A stretch of DNA of 64,000 nucleotides, from the NCBI RefSeq assembly GCF_041893525.1, contig NZ_CP169071.1. The stretch is one strand, 5' to 3'. Source of the stretch: Phaeobacter bryozoorum. Its GTDB lineage: Bacteria > Pseudomonadota > Alphaproteobacteria > Rhodobacterales > Rhodobacteraceae. Position numbers and translations under genes: made by a program. Positions 36,595 to 44,686 of the stretch are shown here, one piece after another. Each line of letters opens with the position of its first letter. Position 1 is the stretch's first letter. The notes under the pieces were generated by a model. The model saw nothing but the letters and a program-made list of their open reading frames with translations, ran no database searches and had not been told where the DNA came from.

Positions 36595-37839
36595 ATGAAA
36601 TTTCTCTTTGTGCACCAGAACATGCCCGGCCAGTACCGGGAGATGATCCAGTGGCTGGCCGATCAGGGCGAGCATGAGATCGTGTTTTTGACCCAGCGAA
36701 ACGATGTGAAGCTGCCCGGGGTCACCACCGCAACCTACAGCAGCCATCACCAGCCTGCCGCCGATGCCTATGGGCTGTCCAAGGACTGGGAGGCGGCAGC
36801 CGGCAATGGCATTGGCGCCGCCCTCGCCGCGCGCCAACTGGAGGCCAGGGAAGGCTTCAAGCCCGATATCATCATTGGCCACACCGGCTGGGGGGAGCTG
36901 ACCTTCATGAAAGAGGTCTGGCCGGATGTGCCAATTATTGGCTTCTTTGAATATTTCTACCGCACCACTGGCGGGCTGGTTGGCTTTGACCCGGAAAATC
37001 CCCCCGGCGAACACGCAGGGTTCTTTGCCCATGCCCGCAACACCGTGCCCTTTGCCAATATCGAGGTGGTCGATCTGGGCCACAGCCCGACCTACTGGCA
37101 GCGCGACCGCTTCCCCAAGAGCTTTCACGACAAGATCTACGTCAGCCATGACGGCATCCGCACCGACCGGCTGCAGCCGGACCCACAGGCCAGCATCGGC
37201 CTCGGCCGCCTGCCCCGGCCGCTCAGCCGCGACGATGAGGTGATCACCTATATCGCCCGCAATATGGAACGCGCCCGTGGTTTTCACGTGATGATGCGCG
37301 CCCTGCCCAAGATCCTGTCGGAACGCCCCAATGCGCGGATCCTGATGATCGGCGGCAATGAGACCTCCTATGGGCGCGAAAGCACCCATCCCGCAGGGCT
37401 GCGCGGCGAGATGGAGGATGAGCTGGGCGACAGCGTCGACTGGAGTCGGGTGCATTTCCTCGGCCGGGTGCCTTACAGCGATCTGTGCAAGATCATCCGC
37501 ATCAGCCGCTGCCACATCTATCTGACCATGCCCTTTGTGCTCAGCTGGTCGTTGCTGGAATCGATGTCGATGCAGGCCACTGTCGTCGCCGCCGATGTGG
37601 AGCCGGTGCGCGAGGCGGTGACCCATAATGAGACCGGCATGCTGGTGGATTTCTTCGACCCCGGCGCGCTGGCCGATCAGGTGGTGGATGTGCTGGCCAA
37701 TCCCGGCGCCTATGCCCATCTCGGCCCCAATGCCCGCGCCCATGTGGTGGAAACCTACGATTTCCTGACCCGCTGCATGCCCGAGCACGCCCGCCAGATC
37801 AACGCACTGCTGCCTGCGGGCAAACAGCTGAAGATCTGA
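36595..37839 (+). CDS. Glycosyltransferase, family 4 type
   Basis: This 414-residue protein has a GT-B layout. The N-terminal domain begins MKFLFVHQNMPGQYREM and contains PDIIIGHTGWGELTFMKEVW and IIGFFEYFYR. The C-terminal domain has ITYIARNMERARGFHVMMRALPKIL, ILMIGGNETSYG, VHFLGRVPYSDL and LSWSLLESMSMQATVVAADVEPVREAV, where the Glu-containing donor-site motif lies. It probably adds a sugar to the growing glycan in the cytoplasm; donor and linkage are unknown. It is monocistronic, followed by a convergent regulator gene. Confidence 0.92.
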   Translation: MKFLFVHQNMPGQYREMIQWLADQGEHEIVFLTQRNDVKLPGVTTATYSSHHQPAADAYGLSKDWEAAAGNGIGAALAARQLEAREGFKPDIIIGHTGWGELTFMKEVWPDVPIIGFFEYFYRTTGGLVGFDPENPPGEHAGFFAHARNTVPFANIEVVDLGHSPTYWQRDRFPKSFHDKIYVSHDGIRTDRLQPDPQASIGLGRLPRPLSRDDEVITYIARNMERARGFHVMMRALPKILSERPNARILMIGGNETSYGRESTHPAGLRGEMEDELGDSVDWSRVHFLGRVPYSDLCKIIRISRCHIYLTMPFVLSWSLLESMSMQATVVAADVEPVREAVTHNETGMLVDFFDPGALADQVVDVLANPGAYAHLGPNARAHVVETYDFLTRCMPEHARQINALLPAGKQLKI

Positions 37840-37986
37840 CACCCGGGCCGGCAACCGCCCAGTCTGTAACAGTTCGGTCCGCAGCAGAGTATCCGGGGAT
37901 GATCTGCGTCGACCCGGGATCCAGCCCCCCAGCATGGATCCATGGCCGACGCAGCCCCGACCTGCCCGGCCCACCAGATGGTGGGA

Positions 37987-38763
37987 TCAGGACAGGAATT
38001 GCTCCGACGCCCAGATCGCGGCCTGGGTGCGGTTCTTGGCACCGACCTTGCGAAAACAGGTGCGCAGATGCACCTTCACCGTGGCCTCGCAGATGCCCAG
38101 CTCATTGGCGATGGATTTATTGGTGGCGCCGTCGATCAGCTTGGTCAGGATCAGCCATTCGCGTCCCGACAGCCCGCGCGCCGCAGCCGAGGCCGGCATC
38201 CGGCGCAGGTCCACTGGCAGGGGATCGGCCGGAACACCGTTGGGTTTCCCCTTGTTAGAGCCTGCCTCAGACAGGCTCCCATTGACCCGACCGTCCAGGG
38301 TCACCGCCGCAAAATCCGCAGAGGCGCCGAGGGTTTCCGCCGCCTGGTCGCCGCTGGATGTGGTCACATCCGCCGCCCGCAGCGCCGCGGAAATATCCGA
38401 TGGCACAATCCGATAGCCGCTTTGCACCACCCGCAGCGCCGCAATCAGCGCCTCGGCCGATTTGCGTTGCGGGATCACCGCCTCGGCATAGGCGCTGAGC
38501 GCATTCTGCATGCTGGTGGAACATTCGCGCCCCATGATCAGGATCAGCAGAGAGGCGTCATTGCCCTCTTTGAACTGGCGCAATTCCTCCACCAGCTCCG
38601 GTCCGGTTTCATGGCTGTAATATAAAACCAGATCATCCACCCCCAGCCCGGAGAGCGTCGAAAGCTCATCGCAGCAGGTGCCGATCTGGTAGTCGTTGCT
38701 CTGGCAAATGGCGAGGAACATGTCGCGTAACAAGCGACTTTCGCCCACAATATGAACAGGCAT
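37987..38763 (-). CDS. LuxR/NarL-type regulator with a degenerate receiver domain (CsgD/VpsT-like)
   Basis: Start 38763 follows GGGGG; the open frame extends 13 residues upstream. The 258-residue protein has an N-terminal receiver-like fold (about 1-125) and a C-terminal LuxR helix-turn-helix (about 190-258) with LSGREWLILTKLIDGATNKSIANELGI and EATVKVHLRTCFRKVGAKNRTQA. The receiver lacks the phosphorylation residues: the strand that should end in Asp reads DLVLYYSHETG, the acidic pocket is VGESRLL, and the switch lysine position reads VIPQRKS. This is the arrangement of CsgD and VpsT, which control biofilm matrix. I do not see VpsT's c-di-GMP motif. It is the best candidate for a matrix switch here. 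Confidence 0.85.
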   Translation of the reverse strand: MPVHIVGESRLLRDMFLAICQSNDYQIGTCCDELSTLSGLGVDDLVLYYSHETGPELVEELRQFKEGNDASLLILIMGRECSTSMQNALSAYAEAVIPQRKSAEALIAALRVVQSGYRIVPSDISAALRAADVTTSSGDQAAETLGASADFAAVTLDGRVNGSLSEAGSNKGKPNGVPADPLPVDLRRMPASAAARGLSGREWLILTKLIDGATNKSIANELGICEATVKVHLRTCFRKVGAKNRTQAAIWASEQFLS

Positions 38764-39788
38764 GATATACCCCCATACTCTTAAAAAAACTGATCCACAC
38801 ACGATCAGATGGTCTCAATGAATGATCTCCGGAACAGGGAGGTCACCGGGCTTTTCTGCGGGTTTGGAACACCCCGCCCTGGCCCTCGCGGTGCTGTTGC
38901 GACCCCCGTCACAGATGGCACCCCGGTGTTGTCTTATGTCTTGTGTTTTTGTCCTTTCGATCAGATGAGCGCCGCATTGCGACCCGGCCGACCAAGGGAA
39001 CGCCTCAGCCGCCTGCCCGCAGGCCATCTCTCAGCTCCCCGCTGCAGCCCCCCCTATCACGGGGAAGTTTCACAGGGCCTGCTGTTCAGGCGGGCCTCCT
39101 CCAGGCCAGCCCCCTAAAATGCTGGGGCCAAATATCACGCCCCCCTGCCTCCAAATTGCAGCCCGTATCAGCGCTGCACCGCTATGCGGCACTCCAAAAT
39201 AGCCCGAATCCATCCGTTTTTGTCAAAAAACTTACCCATTGGCGAAATGTTGGCGCCACCAGAACCAAAGCCTAAAGTATTGTTTTCGATATAGGCTTTT
39301 GTTTTATCAACAAGAATATCCTCAGGGCGGGCAAATCCAAAGATGTGCGAATTCCTTAATTCTGATCCGCCTCGGGCCGGTTTCCACAACCTAATGGTGT
39401 TCAATCTTCGCGAATCCTACCGCAAGAGATGGAATCACCCTTCCTTTGTTGCGCCCCCGCCCGGATCCTTACCCCCTCCGAGGTAGTTCTCCTTGAGCCC
39501 TTCACTCAGGCGGCGGATCTTTGCCAATATCTAATCATTTGAAAAATAATAATATTATGGAAAATACTGAATTGGCCCTTCGCGGTGACTTGTGGCTTAC
39601 CCTGCGTCACAACACCAGATATTGATTAAAACTCAACCCTCTGTGGGTTCGCCCGTTGGTTGATCGCAAGGACAGCCCAAACCAACAGCGAATCGTCACA
39701 TCCGAAGGGGTACGCCCTCTGCACAATTTGACGGCACCGGCGATATGCTAGGCTGGGACATATTCGTTTTGATATGCCGGGGGGCAAT
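38764..39788. other. Long regulatory/non-coding region between the two LuxR-type genes
   Basis: About 1 kb lies between divergent regulator genes. GC content drops strongly towards the right (39480-39620 has runs such as gaaaaataataatattatgg), unlike nearly all the rest of the window. No open frame is convincing; one minus-strand frame (39168-39404) could only start at TTG and resembles nothing I know. The region probably holds promoters and regulator binding sites for both genes, and may mark a junction of imported DNA. Confidence 0.45.
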
Positions 39789-40982
39789 ATGAATGTGTTC
39801 GGGGGCGCCGTGATCCACACGGGCGAGATCGCTTTTGCGCGATCGTTTCAAAGACAAGTTTCATCCATCACCACCACCGCCATTGCCGAGATCGACTGCA
39901 CCGGGCCTGCCCGTCTGCTGGTGACCACATGTCTTGTGACCAGCGGCGACGGGGCCAGCAGCGACGGGGCCAGCGGTGCCGGATCCGCATCACGATCCGC
40001 AGCCGGGTCGCGGCCGAAACCGCCCAGGGAGGATCTTCGCTCCCTGCTGCGCAGCGGGCCGCTGTTCCATTGCACCCAGCTGCATGATCCGCAGAGCCAT
40101 CCCAACGCCTGGCCCGACTGGCTGGATCCCGCTGCCCTGCGTGCGGATGGCTCTGGCCACAGGTCTGGCCGCTGGGTGGTGTTTGCCTGCCGTTTTGCCG
40201 ATGGCAGCGAAGACCGGGTCGCGCTGCATCTGGAAGGCAGCCAGCATGACAGCCATTGCGCCGATATCCTGCCTGCCATCTGGCCGCTCACCCGCGAGGA
40301 TGCGCTGCGCGAAATGCTCGCCGGCACACCGGCGCCGGAGCTGGCCCTGGAGGCCTCCGAAACCTCCGAAGCGATGCTCTGGACAATTTCCACCAAAAGC
40401 GACAGCGCGGTTCTGGTGCTGGACAGCTCGGGCCGGCTGCTGGATTGCAATGGGGCCGGCTGCGACATGCTGGCGGCAGGCAATCTGCTGTGCAACAGCG
40501 ACGGCGTGCTGCGCTGTGCCAACAGCCGGGAAACCCGGGCGTTTTACGCAGCCGTGCAGGAATGCGCGCGCACCCCGACCCAAGCAGCCGCCGGATCCCA
40601 TGTGCCCGGCGGCGGGGCCAGCCAGGAGCTGATCCTGTTTCTGCAGGATGCCAGCTCGGGAATGCGGCTGCCGGTCTCGCTGACCTGCTATCTCTGTGCC
40701 GACACCCGGCGCGCGCTGGTGGTGGCGATCCTGCCGCGCCAGCCCGATCAGCAGCGGATCGAGATGCTGGCGCAGAAAATGGGGCTGTCGCCCTGCGAGG
40801 CCCGGGTTGCGGCGCTGATCCAGCTGGGGCTGTCCAACCGCGAGGCTGCGCATATTGCGGGCATCAAGGAACAGACCTTCAACACCTATGCCAAGCGGGT
40901 GATGTCCAAGCTTGAGGTGGCCGGGCGCACGGAAATGGCGCAGCGGCTGACCTGGCAGGCCTCTCTGGGGAGAGCGTCATGA
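39789..40982 (+). CDS. LuxR-type transcriptional regulator with PAS-like middle region
   Basis: The ATG at 39789 has GGGG upstream. The 397-residue protein has a poorly conserved N-terminal half with a low-complexity Gly/Ala/Ser stretch (about 55-75), a PAS-like segment (about 210-315: SAVLVLDSSGRLLDCNGAGCDML) and a C-terminal LuxR helix-turn-helix (LSPCEARVAALIQLGLSNREAAHIAGIKEQTFNTYAKRVMSKL). The layout is typical of ligand- or redox-sensing LuxR proteins in Rhodobacterales; no autoinducer-binding domain is visible. Its stop overlaps the start of the membrane protein downstream (ATGA), so the two probably function together. Confidence 0.82.
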   Translation: MNVFGGAVIHTGEIAFARSFQRQVSSITTTAIAEIDCTGPARLLVTTCLVTSGDGASSDGASGAGSASRSAAGSRPKPPREDLRSLLRSGPLFHCTQLHDPQSHPNAWPDWLDPAALRADGSGHRSGRWVVFACRFADGSEDRVALHLEGSQHDSHCADILPAIWPLTREDALREMLAGTPAPELALEASETSEAMLWTISTKSDSAVLVLDSSGRLLDCNGAGCDMLAAGNLLCNSDGVLRCANSRETRAFYAAVQECARTPTQAAAGSHVPGGGASQELILFLQDASSGMRLPVSLTCYLCADTRRALVVAILPRQPDQQRIEMLAQKMGLSPCEARVAALIQLGLSNREAAHIAGIKEQTFNTYAKRVMSKLEVAGRTEMAQRLTWQASLGRAS

Positions 40983-41794
40983 ACAAGGTAACCCATGAAA
41001 GCCTCACCCAGGGGCCACCCGCACCGGTCGCGCCAACCGCGGCCTCGATCGGCGCCGCAGCCCTGGCCGCCCAGGACCGCCGCGCGGCAGACCCCACCAC
41101 AGGATCGACCACGGATGCGACCAGAAACACTGGCAAGGCCAAGTCGGCAGCCGGATCAGAAACCGCAGCCGAGCCGGCATCAGATATCGAGATGGAGAGC
41201 ACCACGGATCAGACCACGCAGAACACCGACAAGCCGCGCCCCGACGGGGAGCCGGCCCATGCAGAAGCCACATCGGAGGCCGCCGCCCACAGGCTCGCCC
41301 CGGCGGATCTGGACCAGCTGGCCGCCCATCTGCGCGGCGGCCCCCAGCCTCTGGCCGGGCGCGGCGATCTCATCGAGCTGCACAAGCGGATCACGGCGAT
41401 GTTCGCCACCCTCAACGACGGGCTGGGTGAGATCTACACCCGGAAGGCCGAGGCGGATCGCAAGGCGCTGAGCGCGCGCATCGACACGCTGGAGGAGGCG
41501 GTGAACCGGATGGAAGGGGCGCTGCGGATCGAGCTGGAGCCGGTGCTGCGCAACAGTTTTGCCAGGGTGCTGGCCGACAGCTCCGCCCACCGCCGCAGCC
41601 TGCGGCAGCGGCTGGCACGCGGGCTTGGCCAGGGCGGATATCTTGCGCTGATCCTGGCGCTCGGGCTGGCGGCGGGCACGCTCTATCACAGCCGGATTTC
41701 CGCCGCTGCCGGCACGGCCTGGAGCGAGGCGCAGATCCATTGGGCCAGCCTTGTCCGTTTTGTTGAAACCACCAGAGAAGATCCGGGCCAATAA
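40979..41794 (+). CDS. Hypothetical single-pass membrane protein with coiled coil
   Basis: I do not recognise a family. The 271-residue protein has a disordered N-terminal region (about 1-105) rich in Ala, Thr, Pro and Asp, a predicted coiled coil (about 125-185, with RKALSARIDTLEEAVNRM), and a single membrane helix (about 221-237, YLALILALGLAAGTLYH) near the C-terminus. It lacks a signal peptide, so the bulk is probably cytoplasmic and tail-anchored. Overlap with the regulator gene suggests a regulator/membrane-partner pair, for example sequestration or signal transfer; this is inferred from gene order only. Confidence 0.7.
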   Translation: MNKVTHESLTQGPPAPVAPTAASIGAAALAAQDRRAADPTTGSTTDATRNTGKAKSAAGSETAAEPASDIEMESTTDQTTQNTDKPRPDGEPAHAEATSEAAAHRLAPADLDQLAAHLRGGPQPLAGRGDLIELHKRITAMFATLNDGLGEIYTRKAEADRKALSARIDTLEEAVNRMEGALRIELEPVLRNSFARVLADSSAHRRSLRQRLARGLGQGGYLALILALGLAAGTLYHSRISAAAGTAWSEAQIHWASLVRFVETTREDPGQ

Positions 41795-41828
41795 GCAGGG
41801 AGACGGCCTGGCGATATCTGCAAATAAT

Positions 41829-41862
41829 AGACTCTAACAAAGGATAAAGAGTCTTTCTCTTT
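41829..41862 (+). terminator. Possible weak terminator
   Basis: AGACTCT (41829-41835) and AGAGTCT (41848-41854) form a 7-bp stem followed by a pyrimidine-rich TTCTCTTT run, 35 bases after the end of the membrane-protein gene. The rest of the gap to 42199 holds no gene and should contain the promoter of the RTX operon. Confidence 0.5.
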
Positions 41863-42184
41863 CGGGGGTGCGACATCCCTCCGGGCCGGACTGCTGTCCC
41901 AAATCCCCGGCCCGGAAAAGATGCGTCGGACGGCTTTGGTGCCTGTCCCACATATCTCGCAGAAGAGCCCGCCGGGCATCTGATGCCGCACCCCCGGAAA
42001 TCGACAATTTGAGGAAAATTTGTCCCCATTTGGGGGCATCCACCCCACCCGATTTGCGATGCAATCACCATCAGAGACCCAAGCGGTCTTTTGGTACTGG
42101 TCAGGTCCCACACCCAATTTCCCCTGGCCAGATTTCTAAAGGGGGTCGCGTCGGGGGGCGCATCACACTCCCGGTATATTAATT

Positions 42185-42190
42185 AGGAGG
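42185..42190 (+). promoter_or_regulatory. Strong ribosome-binding site that sets the RTX start
   Basis: A perfect AGGAGG ends directly before an ATG at 42191 (no spacing, unusable) and nine bases before the ATG at 42200 (good spacing). It therefore selects 42200 as the start, and suggests high expression. Confidence 0.85.
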
Positions 42191-42199
42191 ATGTTTAAG

Positions 42200-44524
42200 A
42201 TGGGTAGACCAGACGAAGGCTCACCATGGGAAGAGTGTAATCCAGACTGCGAGATCATCTTTGACGAGGACAATAAATTCAGTCCCAATTACAATGATGG
42301 CACCACGGAACGTGGCGGTCGCGATGGCAATGTCATCAATCTGAACGACCATGATGCCGGCGACAACGCCGCAGCTGGCGGCGGCAATGATGCGGTCTAT
42401 GGCAACGAGCGCAACAACCGGCTCGATGGTCAGTCCGGCCAGGACTATATCGAAGGCCGCGGCGGCAATGACGCCATCAATGGTGATGGTGGCAATGATA
42501 CCCTTTACGGGGGCAATGGCACCAACGCGACCCGCGACGGCAACGACTGGATCGATGGCGGCGATGGCTGCGATTACATCGATGGCGAAAACGGCAATGA
42601 CTCGCTGCTGGGCGGCAAGGATCAGGATACGGTCTTTGGCGGCAATGGCGACGACCAGATCTTTGGGGATGAAGGCGGCAAGGGCGATGGCTCCGGCGAC
42701 GCCGGCGATTACCTCTATGGGGATCTGGGCGACGACTGCATGGACGGCGAAGGCGGCGACGACTGCATGTGGGGTGACCGCGGCGGCCGCGCTGGCGAAT
42801 CCATCTATGACGGCGACGACACCATGTATGGCCGCGGCGGCAATGACCGGATGAACGGTCAGGGCGGCGACGACCGTATGGCCGGTGGTCTGGGCGACGA
42901 CCTGGTGATTGGCGGCTCCGGCGATGACGAGATGTTCGGCGACGAACGTCAGTCCCAGGGCGACGATCTCGACTTTGGCTCTGACAGCGGTCCGGTTGGC
43001 AAAGGCCCCAATGAAGACGGCAATGACTGCATGCTAGGTGGCGATGGCCATGACACCATGGATGGTCAGGGTGGCATGGACACCATGTTCGGCGAAACCG
43101 GCGACGATCTGATGCAGGGCGGCCGCGGCCGTGACCTGATGGATGGTGGCGAAGGCCGTGACGACGTCAATGGCGATGCCGGCAAGGACACTCTCCGCGG
43201 CGGCAGCAACAATGACGTGCTCGAAGGTGGTGCCCAGGGCGATTTGATCTTTGGTGACCATGCCCGGGTCAAGGGCTATGGCGACATCGATTGGGATTGC
43301 TGCGACGACGACCCCAAAACATCGGTCGAGGCCTCAGCGCATACCAGCGATGAAACCGATCTGCGTCCCGTCGACTGCCCGGACTGCTACACACCGCAGG
43401 ACGGTGGCGATGCCGGCAATGACCGCATCCGCGGTGGCTCCGGCCATGACACCATGTTCGGCGAAGAGGGCAATGACGTCATCATCGGCGGCCGTGGTTT
43501 CGACCTCGGATATGGGGGTATCGGCCGGGATCGTCTTTATGGCAACCAGGGCAATGACACCCTCTATGGCAACGAAGGCGACGACTGCGTCCACGGCAAT
43601 GTCGGCGACGACGTGCTGTTCGGCAACTCCGGCAACGACACCGTCAAAGGCGGCGATGGCGATGACCTGATCTACGGCAACAATCAGGCCGATACGCTCT
43701 ATGGTGATGCCGGCAATGACACTATGTATGGCGGTCATGGCAATGACCTGATGCATGGCGGCACCGGCAATGACGTCATGAGCGGCGGCGACGGCGAAGA
43801 CACCGTCAACGGCGATGATGGCGACGATCTGCTGATGGGTGACAACCGTGCCGACGAACTGAACGGCGGCGACGGCGATGACGTCCTTCTGGGCGGCAAC
43901 GGTGGCGATGACCTGAACGGCGACAATGGCAACGACTGCCTCTATGGCGAAGTTGGCAATGACGATCTGGACGGTGGCCGTGGCCATGACTTCCTGGATG
44001 GCGGTGAAGGCAATGACACCCTCTACGGCGGCGACGGCAACTTCAACGACTACCTGAAAGGTGGCGCGGGAGATGACGATCTGACCGGTGGCAACGGCAA
44101 GGATGTCTTCATCATCGACCTGACCTGGGACGGGGCTTCCTTCAGCTCCGGCGATGGCATCGACTGCATCAATGACTTTGACATTGATGAGGACCACGAT
44201 GTGCTGGCCTTCCGCGTCACCAATATCGACGCTGGTGCAGGCACCTCGTCAGAGGCGGCCTTTGGCGCCCTGAATGGCGTGGCCAGTGTTTCGGATGATG
44301 GCACCGACACCACCATTTCTGTTGGTGGCGCCACCGTGGTCATCAAGGGTCTGACCAATGCCAATGGCTACACCTCCCTGGGACAGGACGCCCTGCCCTC
44401 TGGCGGTGTTGGCATCAATGCGGTCGGCACCGGCGACGCCGGCAGCTACGAGCCGATCCGGGTCGTGGCCAGCGATGACGGCTTTGATGACAGCTATGAC
44501 AACATCTGGGGTCATACGCTCTGA
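42200..44524 (+). CDS. Cysteine-containing, highly acidic RTX repeat protein (type I secretion substrate)
   Basis: The 774-residue protein starts MGRPDEGSPWEECNPDC and is almost entirely RTX repeats of the GGxGNDxMxG kind from about residue 50 to 640, extremely rich in Asp and Gly. An insertion at about 355-405 (WDCCDDDP and VDCPDCYTPQDGG) breaks the repeats. I count 13 cysteines, several inside repeats in place of a hydrophobic residue (DDCMDG, NDCLYG). A capping region GGNGKDVFIIDL is followed by a non-repetitive C-terminal domain. No enzyme domain is seen, so a matrix, adhesin or calcium-sponge role is likely. It lies directly upstream of its own exporter genes. The large, probably transcript-leading position and strong ribosome site suggest abundant expression. 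Confidence 0.92.
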   Translation: MGRPDEGSPWEECNPDCEIIFDEDNKFSPNYNDGTTERGGRDGNVINLNDHDAGDNAAAGGGNDAVYGNERNNRLDGQSGQDYIEGRGGNDAINGDGGNDTLYGGNGTNATRDGNDWIDGGDGCDYIDGENGNDSLLGGKDQDTVFGGNGDDQIFGDEGGKGDGSGDAGDYLYGDLGDDCMDGEGGDDCMWGDRGGRAGESIYDGDDTMYGRGGNDRMNGQGGDDRMAGGLGDDLVIGGSGDDEMFGDERQSQGDDLDFGSDSGPVGKGPNEDGNDCMLGGDGHDTMDGQGGMDTMFGETGDDLMQGGRGRDLMDGGEGRDDVNGDAGKDTLRGGSNNDVLEGGAQGDLIFGDHARVKGYGDIDWDCCDDDPKTSVEASAHTSDETDLRPVDCPDCYTPQDGGDAGNDRIRGGSGHDTMFGEEGNDVIIGGRGFDLGYGGIGRDRLYGNQGNDTLYGNEGDDCVHGNVGDDVLFGNSGNDTVKGGDGDDLIYGNNQADTLYGDAGNDTMYGGHGNDLMHGGTGNDVMSGGDGEDTVNGDDGDDLLMGDNRADELNGGDGDDVLLGGNGGDDLNGDNGNDCLYGEVGNDDLDGGRGHDFLDGGEGNDTLYGGDGNFNDYLKGGAGDDDLTGGNGKDVFIIDLTWDGASFSSGDGIDCINDFDIDEDHDVLAFRVTNIDAGAGTSSEAAFGALNGVASVSDDGTDTTISVGGATVVIKGLTNANGYTSLGQDALPSGGVGINAVGTGDAGSYEPIRVVASDDGFDDSYDNIWGHTL

Positions 44525-44686
44525 GCCATAAGGAATGATCCTCCCGGGTGGCGGCCGCCACCCGGGGGGGTCTAGCCCTGGTTCAGGACAGCGATTTGGT
44601 CCCCGGCCAAGGATTGCCACCTTGGACCAGGGCGCTGATCTGCCAGCTTCAGAAACTTCACATCGTGCAACCGGGGGGTCACGGGT

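Noticed and set aside
39168..39404. Possible 78-residue gene on the minus strand
   Set aside because: It would need a TTG start, has no clear ribosome site and no recognised similarity, so I left it within the intergenic entry.
42300..44100. Dense short repeats that could suggest a CRISPR-like or satellite array
   Set aside because: They are the codons of RTX nonapeptides in frame; repeat units are degenerate at DNA level and there are no unique spacers.
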